NCBI RefSeq assembly: GCF_035222485.1
Contig: NC_085923.1
Location: forward strand, 3,596,001 to 3,660,000
Direction of reading: 5' to 3'
DNA: 64,000 nucleotides
Origin: Podospora pseudoanserina
Taxonomy: Eukaryota > Ascomycota > Sordariomycetes > Sordariales > Podosporaceae
Below are positions 11,189 through 22,337 of this stretch, one piece after another. The notes below the pieces were generated by a model that worked only from the letters and a program-made list of their open reading frames with translations, was not told where the DNA came from and made no database searches. A program made the position numbers and the translations under genes. Every line of letters starts with the position of its first letter. Position 1 is the stretch's first letter.

Positions 11189-12813
11189 GTTGCTGGCAAA
11201 GATTTGACCCGGGGAAAAGATTGGCGTGAGAAATGGAAAGAAAACTCATATCCTATTATAACCAAGGAGCCCTTTTTGTGTGCTCTTGGAGATGTTGTGC
11301 GGCAGGACCTCCGGAGAAGCTGGTGGGTTATGGCATCGAGTGTATTTCGGCCAGTGACTCAACACGCCGTGCAAGCGCTAATAGAACACCTGCTGGCGGT
11401 ACTCCGTATCGAATAGTACGCGTAGAAACATACTGACTATTCGATGCCCAGATGTTGCCGTTTAATATGATTTCCCGGTGCGAACTCTCAGTTTTTGACA
11501 GACGGCATAATTTTGGAGAAACAGTGCCACTGACGTCGGCATCACGTGTTTGTCACATGAGTAAGCTGGTACCTTCAAGAGACTCTCCGGGAAGACTCAT
11601 ACGGGCATCCGAAAGTGGACACACGCTGGTCAAACCTTCTCTTATAAGCGCCTTTCTCGCTTTGCCATTGTTCATATTGCGGTATAAAACCCCTCCCACC
11701 TGTCAAGAACAATTCCAACATCTTGCTGTCTGGTCTCACAGATGCCAGCCTCATCGCGGTCTGTACGACTACCTTCTTGGATGAGTGTGGTTTGGTGTGT
11801 TGCATCCGAGTCTTGGTATTGGGTCGGTTCCGGTGGCACCTCGGCCATCGGTTCTCCATGTACCACCTATCTCACCTGGCCGGCTTCCCATCAGGTATCA
11901 CTTGACACCCCTCTGCAGTTGAACTGAAGTGCAGATGTGGTAAAATAAAGTACGGTCTGTGCTCTGATCGTACCTGACATCCACCAACACCCCAGATCAC
12001 TGGTACCCTTGGCGATACCCAGCTGCAACAAAGTTGTAGGCACAAACAGCACCGTTACACATCCAATCAGTGTGAAGCTGCTTCATCTGGATGACACGAT
12101 CATTCATCCACAACCTGATGTCTCTTGTAGAGATTGCTCATGGAGAACGTGCCGGAGCCTGGAATTCAAGCACATGCCAAGAGGCCCGGTAGTTTGGGGC
12201 GCTAATTGCGATGCTTTAGCTCCCCCATTCCCGCGATAAATTGCGATCCACGATTCCATGAGGTATCCCACAGCTGGCAAGACATGGAAGAATTCCCTCG
12301 ACGGCGCAGTCTTGTCGTGAAGAAGCCAGGCATGTGCCCATCTCAGACAAAACATCACGCCCCCGCTGAATGCGGAATGCAGTGAGACGCGATGAAAAAG
12401 AAAAGAGAGCGCTGTGAGATTGCATCATTGGTCAACACAGGAGGAGGGCGGGGACATGGGCCTGGTTCTAATACTGATCCTCAGTTGTCGACACCTTTTT
12501 GGGCTAGCACCGGCATTGCTTGGCACCCGCCACACCGTGGCCAGCCCTCTTGGTCGCCTTGGTTCCCTTGGTTCCCCTCCCGCGGGAAGAAGCCGCTCAC
12601 TCGTAAAATGTCTGCTGCAGGGGGGGCAGAAGAAAAGTGAAGCTGTATAAACCACTGCTGATCCCCTCCCCCTCCTCGGTCTGGCTTCTGGGTCTGCAAG
12701 AGACAGGACCGGTCTCATCACATCCTTATTGATGCGGGACAAAGCATCACCATAGTCTCTCGTTTATTCTTATTACATTTTTGTAATCCCTTAATTTTTC
12801 AGCCCTTATCACG
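11189..12813. other. Intergenic, 1.6 kb, upstream of the GH55 gene
   Basis: TATA-like sequences occur on the plus strand at about 11690 and at 12646. No gene is convincing. A 36-codon minus-strand frame at 11997..12107 has protein-like composition (DWMCNGAVCAYNF) but no supporting exons could be joined. Confidence 0.35.
12646..12651 (+). promoter_or_regulatory. TATA box of the GH55 gene
   Basis: TATAAA, 163-168 nt upstream of the ATG at 12814. An acceptor-like TTTTTCAG lies just before the start, so a 5' untranslated intron is possible but not shown. Confidence 0.4.
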
Positions 12814-15318
12814 ATGCGTTTCCCGTCGCTCTTGACGCTTTCCGTCCTCTTCCTTGGGGCAACGGCCTTGCCCCTGAATGACGCTGACGCTGACGCTGAC
12901 GCTCTCGACGCCGAGATTCATGAGCTGCTCAAGCGTGAAACGGCCGAGAAGAGCAACTGCCAGTTCAAGAGCCGACATGGACCGGGACCCAAGCCGCCAC
13001 TGCCGCCACTGCCTCCGACTCCTCCGGTGACCTGCGATGACTTTTGGTTGGCGAGGATTGACCACGAAGGCGTGGCCCCGTATGCCCCAACGGCGGGCTA
13101 TCAAGTCTGGCGCAATGTGAAGGACTTTGGTGCAGTTGGTGATGGTATTGCTGATGACACGGCTGCCATCAACGAGGCCATCAGTTCCCAAGGCCGGTGC
13201 GGTCCAGGTTGCACTGGCAGCACCATCACTCCTGGCCTCATCTACTTCCCTCCCGGCACGTATAGGGTGACCGCGCCCATCATCGACTTCTACTACACCC
13301 AGCTGATCGGAAATCCGGGATGCCCTCCCGTCATCAAGGCTGACTTCAACTTTGTTGGTCGCTGGGTTCTTGATACCAACCCATACCAGGATGGCGGTGG
13401 CCTCGCATGGGGCGCCACCAACGTGTTCTGGCGCCAGGTCGCTCACTTTGTCTTCGACTTGACAGATGTTGCCTTTGACACAGAGATTGCCGCCATTCAC
13501 TGGCCCAGTTCGCAGGCCACCTCTCTTTCCAACGTCGAGTTCCGCCTTTCCGAGGCGCCAGGTACCCGTCACCAAGGTCTTTTTATCGAGGAGGGTTCTG
13601 GCGGCTATATTGGCGATCTCGTCTTCTACGGTGGTAACCAGGCCATGATTGTTGGTAACCAGCAATTTACTTTCAAGAATATCGCCATCTACAACGCTCG
13701 GACTGCTATCGAGCACTTTTGGTCTTGGGGCTGGACTTATATTGGAATCAGTATCACCAACTGTTCGACAGGATGGGATTTGACTTCAAACAACGGCACC
13801 TTTGTCAATGTGGGCACCATCACCATCATTGACAGCAGCATCACCGACACGCCCATCGGCATCGCCTATGCCTGGCCCAACCCCAACCAGCCCAACGTTG
13901 GAAACACGTTGATTGTTGAGAACCTCGACTTGGAGAATGTTCCTGTGGCCATCAGAGGCCCCTTTGGCACCGTTCTTCCTGGAACCACTTCCACCACCAC
14001 CAGCCTTACCATTCCCGCTTGGGGCCGCGGAAACAGCTACGACGAGAACAGCGGTCCCGTTTTCTTCCAGGGCACCTTCACTCCACCAACTCGTCCTTCT
14101 GCGCTGACAGCCCCCGGAGGAAGATACTTCACCGCGTCCAAGCCGTACTACGAGGATCAGCCTCTGTCTGCCTTCCTCACTGCTCGCGAATTTGGCGCCA
14201 AGGGTGATGGTTCCACCGACGACACCCGGGCTCTCAACCGTCTGTTTGAGGCAGCCGCGAAGAGAAGAAAGATTGCGTACATCAACGCCGGTATGTACCG
14301 CGTGACCCGCACAGTGTTCATCCCACCTGGATCTCGCATCTTTGGTGACTCTTCTTTCCCTGTCATCCTGTCATCCGGCCGCTACTTTGAGAATCCAACA
14401 CGTCCCCAGCCAGTGGTCCAAGTCGGCAACCGCCGTGGACCGGGATCTGAAGGCCGCATCCAGTGGTCCAACACCATCGTTTCCACTCGCGGCAAGCAGC
14501 CCGGCGCCATCCTGATCGAGTACAACCTCGCCACCACCCACGCGGGTCAGTACTCGGGCATGTGGGACGTCCACACCCGCATCGGTGGCTTCGCAGGCTC
14601 CGACCTCCAGCTCACCCAGTGCCCCAAGACGCCCGAGACCCCCATCACCAGCGCCAACCTCGACGTCGACTGCGTGGCCGCCTTCATGTCCATGCACATC
14701 ACCCGCAACGCGGCGAACCTCTACCAGGAGAACAACTGGATCTGGGTCGCCGACCACGACATTGAAGAGCCGGCCAACAACCAGCAGATCACCGTCTACG
14801 CCGGCCGCGGCCTCCTCGTCGAGGACACCCGCGGCCCGCTCTGGCTCGTCGCCTCGAGCGTGGAGCACCACCAGCTGTACGAATACCAGTTCTACAAAGC
14901 GTCCACCATCTTTGCCGGCCAGGTCCAGACCGAGACGGCCTACTACCAGCCCAACCCCGACGCCCGCCTCCCCTTCGCGCCTGACGCGCGCTACCACGAC
15001 CCGGAGCTGCTCACCCCCGGTGATTCCGGGTGGGGCGTCCGGGCGGTCGACACGACCGATCTGTTCATCTACGGCGCGGGCTTGTACAGCTTCTTTGACA
15101 ACTACGACGTCAACTGCTCGCAGGTGGGGACGGGGACGAGGTGCCAGCAGAGGATCTTGAGCCTGGAGCGGTCGAAGGCCACGATTTACAACCTCAACAC
15201 TGTGGGGACGGAGAACATGATGACGATTGATGGGGTGGATCAGGCCAGCTATTTGGATAACTTGAATGGGTTCATCAGCAGTGTTGCTTTGGTGGAGACG
15301 AGGGATTTGGTGGTTTAG
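12814..15318 (+). CDS. Secreted GH55 beta-1,3-glucanase
   Basis: A single exon of 834 aa. A signal peptide (MRFPSLLTLSVLFLGATA) precedes a short acidic stretch made of Asp-Ala repeats and a Pro-rich stretch. Two beta-helix domains follow, each opened by the pectate-lyase-superfamily signature: KDFGAVGDGIADDTAAIN at about residue 100 and REFGAKGDGSTDDTRALN at about 460. Paired right-handed beta-helices of this length are characteristic of family GH55, the fungal exo- and endo-beta-1,3-glucanases (laminarinases) that cleave fungal, oomycete or algal glucan outside the cell. Motifs such as YFPPGTYRVTAPI, WSWGWTYIGISITNC and TTHAGQYSGMWDVHTRIGGFAG fit the family. Whether it is exo or endo cannot be told. 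An upstream TATA box at 12646 fits the start. Confidence 0.93.
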   Translation: MRFPSLLTLSVLFLGATALPLNDADADADALDAEIHELLKRETAEKSNCQFKSRHGPGPKPPLPPLPPTPPVTCDDFWLARIDHEGVAPYAPTAGYQVWRNVKDFGAVGDGIADDTAAINEAISSQGRCGPGCTGSTITPGLIYFPPGTYRVTAPIIDFYYTQLIGNPGCPPVIKADFNFVGRWVLDTNPYQDGGGLAWGATNVFWRQVAHFVFDLTDVAFDTEIAAIHWPSSQATSLSNVEFRLSEAPGTRHQGLFIEEGSGGYIGDLVFYGGNQAMIVGNQQFTFKNIAIYNARTAIEHFWSWGWTYIGISITNCSTGWDLTSNNGTFVNVGTITIIDSSITDTPIGIAYAWPNPNQPNVGNTLIVENLDLENVPVAIRGPFGTVLPGTTSTTTSLTIPAWGRGNSYDENSGPVFFQGTFTPPTRPSALTAPGGRYFTASKPYYEDQPLSAFLTAREFGAKGDGSTDDTRALNRLFEAAAKRRKIAYINAGMYRVTRTVFIPPGSRIFGDSSFPVILSSGRYFENPTRPQPVVQVGNRRGPGSEGRIQWSNTIVSTRGKQPGAILIEYNLATTHAGQYSGMWDVHTRIGGFAGSDLQLTQCPKTPETPITSANLDVDCVAAFMSMHITRNAANLYQENNWIWVADHDIEEPANNQQITVYAGRGLLVEDTRGPLWLVASSVEHHQLYEYQFYKASTIFAGQVQTETAYYQPNPDARLPFAPDARYHDPELLTPGDSGWGVRAVDTTDLFIYGAGLYSFFDNYDVNCSQVGTGTRCQQRILSLERSKATIYNLNTVGTENMMTIDGVDQASYLDNLNGFISSVALVETRDLVV

Positions 15319-15742
15319 GAGTGAGAGAGGAGTTTTTTTTGATGAAGAAATGACCATGGGTTTTTCTTTTTTTTTTTGACTTTTTTGACTTTTTTCATCT
15401 ATGTGTCTGTGATGGATTGTGGGAAGATTCGGTTTTGGTTTGGGATATTTACTTTTTGTGTATAATGAGTACAGGCTTGGTGAACAGGCAAACCGAGCGC
15501 TGTGGAAATTGAAAATTCATCGTCTTCCAGAAGTTGTTTGCCAAGTATTACTACTAGGTGCTGGTGTGTTGTTCTTGCCATAACTGGCTGTCATGTCCCA
15601 GCTCGACTACTTGAGCTCAGGTGATGGTGTGCAATACCCATATCCGTACTCCAGTGGCAATTATACCGGTCTCATCGATATCATACATCAGCTGATATGG
15701 TCTCCTTTACACAATACATCATACAACGTAGCCCTTTCCCCC
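15319..15742. other. Intergenic between convergent genes
   Basis: 3' flanks of the GH55 gene and of the DUF3716-type gene. T-rich runs at 15330-15395 are likely part of the GH55 3' end. Nothing else is seen. Confidence 0.4.
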
Positions 15743-17267
15743 TCAACTCTCTCCCGTAGAACTGCTCTCATTCCGCTTACTCACATTCATTGAATCCTTC
15801 AGCCCGCCCAAAATGACGCGGTGTATTGCTTGAGTCCTAGTGTTGAGGTCCTGCTGCATTTCCTGCAGATGTTCATAGGCCTTGATCAGCTTTTCAGGCG
15901 TCATGTTGCGGTACCTGTTCTCCCACAGCTGAACCAGGTTTGTCGTGATCGCCACCGAAGTAGCGAGTGAGGACAGAGCAGGCGATAATGCCGGTGGTTG
16001 GCCTTGTGACGGCGGTGCTTGCGTGGTGGGGTTGTTCCTTTCTAGAATAGTCGCGAAGCAAGGGTGAAGAACAGGTGTTTCGGTGCCCTGCACGGCAGCG
16101 GCAAAGCTGGGGTGAAGCGGTGGGTTTGCTGCTGTGGCTGTCGATGCTAGAGGTGGTGGTGATGTTAGATGGGCACTGCCTGCTATCCCTGTTAAAAAGC
16201 CAACGTTCGAGATTGTGGGTCACAAACGGATAACATACTGTTAGTAACTCCGGTACGTAGCGTGCACGATGACCCAAGCTTCCCATACCAACAATTGGCA
16301 CAAGACCCGCCAGTGTATTCCCCGAACTCGGCATCGTTGATGACGACACATTCGTTGTAGGGCCCCTTCATCTCGGCGCACCGCTCGCAGGCCTGCTTGC
16401 GAGGCAAGACATCGCCACAAGCCTGCATCATGAAAGAGGGCATGTTTTGGGTTTTTTTGTTGTTCCAACGCAAGCTTACAGCCGGGATTCTTTTCACGGG
16501 TTGTCGGCATAGCCAGCGGAAGAACGGAAATGTTCTCATCTGTATGGGTCTGTGCTGGGGAAATGTCTTTTCTAACAGGTCGAAGCATGCTGGCAGGTGT
16601 TAGCAACAGTACTGGACCCAGTAGTCATGGCGGGAGATACAATTTACTCACGGAACTGTGTGGGTTGTTCGATGAAAGGTGCCGCAAAGCTTTGGCGCGC
16701 ATGCATGGAGCCATTGGTGTAGGCGCCAGGGGTTGAGGAAGACGAGACATTGTGAGCCGAAGTTAAAAGCCTCTTGGATCTTGATGGGAAGTCTCCATCC
16801 TGATCATATTCGGCTTTTCGTTTGGCGTTGTCAGGGAGCCTGCCCAGCACATGTGAGATGGTGCCGTTGGCTGAATCTGACAAGTCTTCGATTTTGAGAA
16901 GGTCATTGTCACTGTTATCATCGGAGGACTCGGACTTGGAGTCAGAAACACCGTCTGATTCTGATTCTGATTCTGATTCTGATTCTGATTCTGGATAAGA
17001 CGGTGCTACTGGTGGAGGCATTTCTTCTGATCGATGGTTGGGTGTGATGTCCAAAGTGGCACGGCGCTTGAGGTCAACTGGGATTCTGAGAAGAGCGTGA
17101 TGGAATTTCGGTTCAACAGCCACGCGCGCCGCGTCTGAAGAAGTACAAGCACCTGGGAGTAAAGTATTGGATCGACTGGTATTCATAAGATAGCTACCAT
17201 GAAGCGATGCAGCGTTACACCTTGTGGTTCCTGCGTCAAAAGAATCGCCTGGAATCTGGATGTTCAT
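15743..17267 (-). CDS. DUF3716-type Cys-rich protein with Ser-Glu repeat
   Basis: Four exons (16652..17267, 16480..16589, 16239..16422, 15743..16188) keep phase and give about 451 aa. The introns are 62, 57 and 50 nt, the first with a GCTAAC branch point. The diagnostic part is a Cys cluster, ACERCAEMKGPYNECVVI followed by GGSCANCWYGKLGSSC, which fits the fungal DUF3716 family, probably a small metal-binding domain. Before it lie a Ser-Glu/Ser-Asp run and a basic stretch (SRSKRLL) suggesting a nuclear location. After it come a Pro-rich linker and a helix (TPEKLIKAYEHLQEMQQDL). The 57-nt second intron has no stop and could be retained. The 5' end is uncertain: an upstream exon (to about 17560) could be joined through a 151-nt intron at 17249-17399. 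Function is unknown. Confidence 0.7.
16954..16992. repeat. Hexanucleotide repeat (TCTGAT)n, about 6.5 copies
   Basis: An in-frame repeat in the first exon of the DUF3716-type gene. On the minus strand it encodes the alternating Ser-Glu run, so length changes would not break the frame. Confidence 0.9.
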
Positions 17268-18259
17268 TTCATGAGAATGAGTTCGCGTTGAGAATCTGGT
17301 GGGGCAGCGACCAAGATCACCCACACACGTGATAGACCAATGGCAGACCTTCAGGGTTAGGGCTATGTAGGTAGTCAGCCACGAGACAGGGCAGCTCACG
17401 ATTCCAAGGCATGTTGGTATCCACCTGTTTCTTGTATCGCTGGTTCTTGCTAGTTGTTGTTGGAATGTTTGTTATGATGTTCGACCGTTCTGGTTGGCCA
17501 AGATCAATACGTGTTTTACCCCTGAGAAGCCCATGAACAGCTCCACTCCACTTAACCACCATCAACAACCTGCCTGTTACTGAAGGAGGTTGATTGACAG
17601 CAGAAAAGAGGTCTTGTGAGTATTAGAATAAGAGGTTGAAGAGTCCAAGAAGATCAATGCCTCCTTCCTTGCTAATCTCTTCGTGAATCACCGCACGAAA
17701 AGTACTCGACCAGGAAATTTACCTCGAGGTAGCTGCTTGCCCCTGTCTCTACTTCTTTTCAAAGTGTAATACAGCTTAGGGTAGCCTTGTACAATGTTCC
17801 AAGACCCCGGCATTTGGGTCCCGCGTAATCCATTCGTGCGGCTCACCGGACATAGTCCCTCCAAGGGGTCCTGTCTAGATTTAATCCGGCCATATGCTCG
17901 GATGGCGTTTCTCTCAGAGATCAGCCCTGCCATTTCACCCCTCGTTTGACGATCAACCGACGAGCAGTCACCGGAATAGAGTGGGGCAGATTGCAGGTAG
18001 ATTAAAATACAAGGTCTTTGCGGTCTTGGTAATCTCCATTTACCCGCACAGAGCAAACAGCAGCATCCGGCATTTCATCGAAGCAATAATAAGCTTTATA
18101 TATGCCCGTGCCACAGCGGTCTTGCAGTGCTTGCCTGGATCGAGGCCGTCACTATCATCTGCATGACTACCTTAGGTATATAGACACTCGGTCTTCCGCC
18201 CTTTGAATCTTGCCCCAGGGTTTGTCCCTTCACCGTCAACCAAACACAACATATTCAAG
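17268..18259. other. Intergenic, about 1 kb, divergent promoters
   Basis: Lies between the minus-strand DUF3716-type gene and the plus-strand small secreted protein gene. A minus-strand open frame at about 17400-17560 could be an extra 5' exon of the former. TATATA at 18097-18102 probably serves the latter. Confidence 0.4.
18097..18102 (+). promoter_or_regulatory. TATA box of the small secreted protein gene
   Basis: TATATA, about 160 nt upstream of the ATG at 18260. Confidence 0.4.
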
Positions 18260-18902
18260 ATGCGGTTCTCACTCGTCCTTCTCGCCCCGATCCTCGGCGC
18301 CGTCGCTGCCCCCACCACCGACCTCGACAAGCGAGAGAACCTCTGCCACTTGCGCACCCCTCCCCAGCTTTGCACCCCTAACCCAAACACCACCGTCGAA
18401 GAGACCGCCATCAGGGCCTACAAGTTCTACCGTGCCTTTGTCACTGACGGAGACCCGAGGACCATGTTTTCACTGATCGACAACGTGTACAAGGTAACTT
18501 ATGTCTTTCCCGCCATTTAGCGAGAACGTGCACTGATGGCTTGCCGCGAACTTCAGCAAAACACCCCTGGATATCAGTCTGGACCCAACGTGATCTGGCC
18601 CCTGTTCTGCAGCGGCCGTCGTATTGGCACTGAGCAGGCCACGGCCTGGTGTTTCGATGCCAGCACCAACATGAGTTACGCGAGATACAGCGTTACGGAC
18701 CGGTGGAGGTGGGTTGATGGGTGTGTGCATGAGCATGTGAGTTTGGCCCTTTCTTGACATGTATCCCACTCCAAATATTAAAATATACCGGTGTTCTAAC
18801 AACTTGGGAAAACAGTGGGACCAAGGTGAGCGTATCCCGGCGCAGGAGAAATGCTACCAGCTTCCAGCGGGCATTGTTGGCAAGCCGTTGGCGGAAATTT
18901 GA
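18260..18902 (+). CDS. Small secreted Cys-containing protein
   Basis: Three exons (18260..18493, 18557..18736, 18816..18902) join in phase 0 and give 166 aa; the introns are 63 and 79 nt. A signal peptide (MRFSLVLLAPILGAVAA) is followed by a Lys-Arg site (TTDLDKRENLC) that may be a propeptide cut. The mature part holds six Cys (NLCHL, QLCTP, LFCSG, AWCFD, DGCVHEH, EKCYQ), which could form three disulfides, and many aromatic residues (DRWRWVDGC). It looks like a conserved family of small secreted fungal proteins, but I cannot assign a function. Size, Cys content and signal peptide would place it among effector-like candidates. Confidence 0.8.
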
Positions 18903-19406
18903 GGCGGTGGTTTGACAGCAAGACTATGCACTCACCTGGTTACATGTGGATAGAATCGGGTACATAGGTATGAATTGTGATGAATATTCCGTGAAAGAAA
19001 GAAGCTGGAATACACAGCCAGAGATAATCCCGCTTCTGTTCTCGCCCGAGTCAGGGCACGAAGCTGTGACTCGAAAGCAGACTGGGCGAGTGTCCGAGTC
19101 CCAGTGGTCATGATTTGATGTTTTGTCGCGCTACTTGCCTGACGTCTGTCAAGTAGTGGATCACGACGAAAAAGGCAAATAAAACCCGAAAAATCCATGA
19201 CGGTATGGTTGCATGCGAACTGTATGCCGATGTTGGCGAATCGTTCAGCTCGGCGATCATCGGATCCCGAGGCTGTGGAGAACATCACCACCCTGGGCAT
19301 GCTTACATATCAAGCGCTATCGGGCACCTTTTTGACTTCAACATTCTACAAGGTAGGTACGGTGCCCTGTTCTTTTCAACCACCACAAGACGACAAACTC
19401 TTCAAA
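18903..19406. other. Intergenic, about 500 bp
   Basis: 3' flank of the small secreted protein gene and promoter region of the acetyltransferase gene. No gene-like signal. Confidence 0.4.
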
Positions 19407-20376
19407 ATGGCCACCTACACTCGCGACCAAATCTCTCACTATCTCCAGCACATCGGGTACACGCAAGATGTGAATCAACATTTTGCCGAGGACCCCCTGG
19501 GCTTACTCACCAGAATCCAAATTCTACATATGGCCCGCGTTCCATTTGAAAGCCTCTCGTTGCACTACTCAAAATATCGAACTCTTTCATTGAATCCAGA
19601 GGATTTATTCGTCAAGATTGTGAACCGGGGACGGGGCGGCTACTGTATGGAAGTCAACGCTTTCTTCGCCGCCGTCCTGCGAAGTCTGGGATTCACGCTT
19701 TTCAGCACTGGTGGAAGGGTTAGAGGAGATGCAGGATATAAAGGATGGTAAGGGAGCTTGTTATGACTAGTAGTTTCACTTTGAGCTAACCCGAATTCTA
19801 TCTAGGGATCACATGGTCAACATCGTCACGATTGACAACCAGCGATATCTTGTCGATGTTGGCTTTGGCACAAACGGCGCTACACGACCAGTTCCTCTTC
19901 AACATGAACACCGATTTTTGACTGTTTTCCCAACGGAAGGAATGCTCGAGTATCGTGGCATCGATGCCAACACAGATCCAAACCAGAAAGTCTGGGTGTA
20001 CTCTGTCCGGCAAAAGGAAGACGACCCGTGGGGCGAGATGTACTGCTTCGGCGAACTCGAGTTTATTCCAGGCGACTTTGAGGTCATGAATATGCGTACA
20101 TCTTCAGCTCCGCAAAGCTTCTTTGTGCAGAGTGTCATGTGCATGAAAACCCGTTTGGACGAGGGGAAACAAGACCCCGTTGGCAAAGTGATTCTGCACA
20201 GAGATTACATCAAGCAGCAGAATGGGAATGAGGCCCCAACTACGACAAGATTGCTGAGCGAGGCGGACAGAGTTGAGGCGTTGAAGAGATACTTTGACAT
20301 TTCTCTCACTTTAGAGGAGCAGCAAGGCATTAAGGGGCTGGCGAGTGAGCTCAAGGACAGGTCCAAGCATGCATGA
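19407..20376 (+). CDS. Arylamine N-acetyltransferase
   Basis: Two exons (19407..19747, 19806..20376) with a 58-nt intron give 303 aa. The thiol-protease-like catalytic triad of the NAT family is visible: Cys in NRGRGGYCMEVN, His in WDHMVNIV (its codon is two codons into exon 2) and Asp in YLVDVGFG. The N-terminal helical part (YLQHIGYTQDVNQ, VPFESLSLHY) also fits. These enzymes move an acyl group from acetyl-, propionyl- or malonyl-CoA to aromatic amines. In Fusarium a NAT detoxifies the plant benzoxazolinone breakdown product 2-aminophenol. No partner genes of that pathway are next to it here, so the natural substrate is open. The start at 19407 has a good context (AAAATGGCC). Confidence 0.92.
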
Positions 20377-20754
20377 TAGAAATGCAGAGAGATACCGGAG
20401 AAAGCAAGCTCGAGATGACGTTGAAACGAGTAGTCGGAGATTCAATTGATACCGGAAGATGAGCCCCCACAGCCTGCACCACAAGCTGCAGTCCCCCCTC
20501 CCCCCCACCCCCCTCAACACCACGCTATTGATTCACATAGTGTCTGGGCTCGTTCAACTCCGGGTCAATGCTACCCCGAGCCGTCCGGCCGATGACTTTT
20601 TGTTACAATGGTTGCCAGTTTTCCCTCATGAACTGTATAGCTTTCTCTTCCTTGACTGGAGGCATGTCACAGGATTGATAGGCTTGGATGTACAATGCTA
20701 CGATTTCTTCATGGCATCAATTCGATGAAGACAGGCACCCCTTCTTTTCCCCAT
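20377..20754. other. Intergenic between convergent genes
   Basis: 3' flanks of the acetyltransferase (+) and AA12-type (-) genes. A C-rich stretch lies near 20495-20520. No gene seen. Confidence 0.4.
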
Positions 20755-22337
20755 TTACACAGCCATCAACCACGCCCCCAGCCCAACAAGCGCGGTCCAA
20801 CCCAGCACCCTTGTCTCCCACCCAAACACCGTGGACGCAGCTGAGTCTCCATTACCATTATTGTTGCCGCTCCCATCCCCGTTTTGTCCGCCTTCTGGCA
20901 AGACAAACTTTCCTTCTGAGTTTTCGCCTGTCCTCTGCAGAACGTAAATCTCGCCCGTAGAGTCGCTCGAAAACCAAATTCTCCCCTTGGAGTCAATGGC
21001 CAGCCCCACCGGCCTGAAGCACTTGTCTGGGCATTGCGTGTTGTCCACATTCGTGATGATATCCCTCAGGGCCCCCCTGCTATCAGCCGATGCCGCTGGT
21101 TCTCCTGTCGCGGCATTGAAGGCGATGCTTGCCACCTTGTACCCCACGGGCGAGGACCGGTCAACTGTTATTTGTTACGGTCAGCATACAGGCACAAGGA
21201 GGATATTATGAAGGAAAGACCTACAGCTCCCCCTAAACGTGATATACCCCGTCTCGCCCCCAGTAGAGAACTTGAGATCAATCGGCGCATAATGCGCCGG
21301 AAACGTCAACCTCGGCGCGACATAATCACTCTCGCACGTCTCATCCGTCAACGAGCTGTTCTCTTCCACGGCAAACTGCTTCCCCACCCCCAGCCCATCC
21401 CCATCCGGGATCTCACTCGGGTCCCAAACCGCGAAGCAGTGAGGGTAGCCGTAGTTGTTGTTGGCAGAAGCATTAACCTTGACAGTTTCATCAAGATAGC
21501 CAAAAAAGTTGAGCTCCTCTCCGGGGTTGTTCTCCCTGATGTCCTGCCCGTTTCTCGTCACCCCGTCCACGCTATTTTCCACGGCGTATATCCCGCCCGT
21601 CCGGGGGTGTTCTGCTACGCCGACGCTATTCCTCAACCCCCAGCCGAGAACGTCACCGTCGGTGTTGAAGTTGTAAGGGCTTTCCGAGTCAGAGCGGTTG
21701 GTGATGTCAAAGACTCTAATCTGGGAGAGGCCGGACGAGAGGACGGCAGCGCGGTCGCGGTTGGCTTCTGCGCTGCCGCGGGAGACGATGAGTTTGCCTT
21801 GGACTTTTTCCGAGATGAGGAGGGTGCGGGTGACGAGGTCGTTGTTGCTCATGTTGGCGACGAGGGTGCGAGGCTGTGAGGTGACGACACCGCCGCGGGC
21901 GTTGTAGGACCAGGCAAGTACGGATTCGGCGGTGGAGGCGTAGAGGATGTCCCCTTCGTTGGACAAGGCGAGGCCATGGTTGAGCTGTTCGAAGCGTCAG
22001 AAGTCTGGTTTTGCAAAGAGGAGATGTGGGATTCAAAACATACACCCTGGAGCTCAACCAACATGTGGGAGTGGTTGGCGTGGAGGCATGTTCCGCCGTT
22101 GTCTGTGAATCTGTGACGACTGATTCCCTTGCCGCTCTCTACAACAAGCAGAGCACCGGCTTCATCAAACTGGATACTTCGTGGCTTGGTCAACCCGCCG
22201 GCGACAAGCTGTGCTTGCCAGCCATTGGCAACAACCGGAGCAGGGTTGCGGGGAACGAGAATGTCGCCGCAGGTCCCTTGTGCCAGAGCACCCGCAGTGT
22301 AGAGACACGCTCCGGTCAAGACGGCTTTCTTCACCAT
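20755..22337 (-). CDS. AA12-type PQQ-dependent sugar dehydrogenase with GPI-like tail
   Basis: Three exons (22044..22337, 21225..21984, 20755..21164) keep phase and give 487 aa; the introns are 59 and 60 nt. A signal peptide (MVKKAVLTGACLYTAGALA) is followed by a six-bladed-propeller-type sequence of the L-sorbosone/glucose dehydrogenase family: GLTKPRSIQFDEAGALLVVE, LNHGLALSNEGDILYAST, VLGWGLRNSVGVAEHP, PGEELNFFGYLD, YPHCFAVWD, FPAHYAPIDLKF and DKCFRPVGLAIDSKGRIWFSSD. Fungal members form auxiliary-activity family AA12 and oxidise sugars with PQQ, passing electrons to acceptors. No fused cytochrome or CBM1 is present. The protein ends in a Gly/Asn/Ser linker and a hydrophobic tail (VLGWTALVGLGAWLMAV), which suggests a GPI anchor, so it may stay at the cell surface. 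Confidence 0.85.

Noticed and set aside
12799-13716. A 305-codon minus-strand open frame over the GH55 start
   Set aside because: Antisense shadow of the signal peptide and first beta-helix; no protein-like features.
14371-15357. A 328-codon open frame on the minus strand opposite the GH55 gene
   Set aside because: It is the antisense of a GC-rich coding region, Val/Arg/Gly-rich with no domain. The plus-strand GH55 reading is clear.
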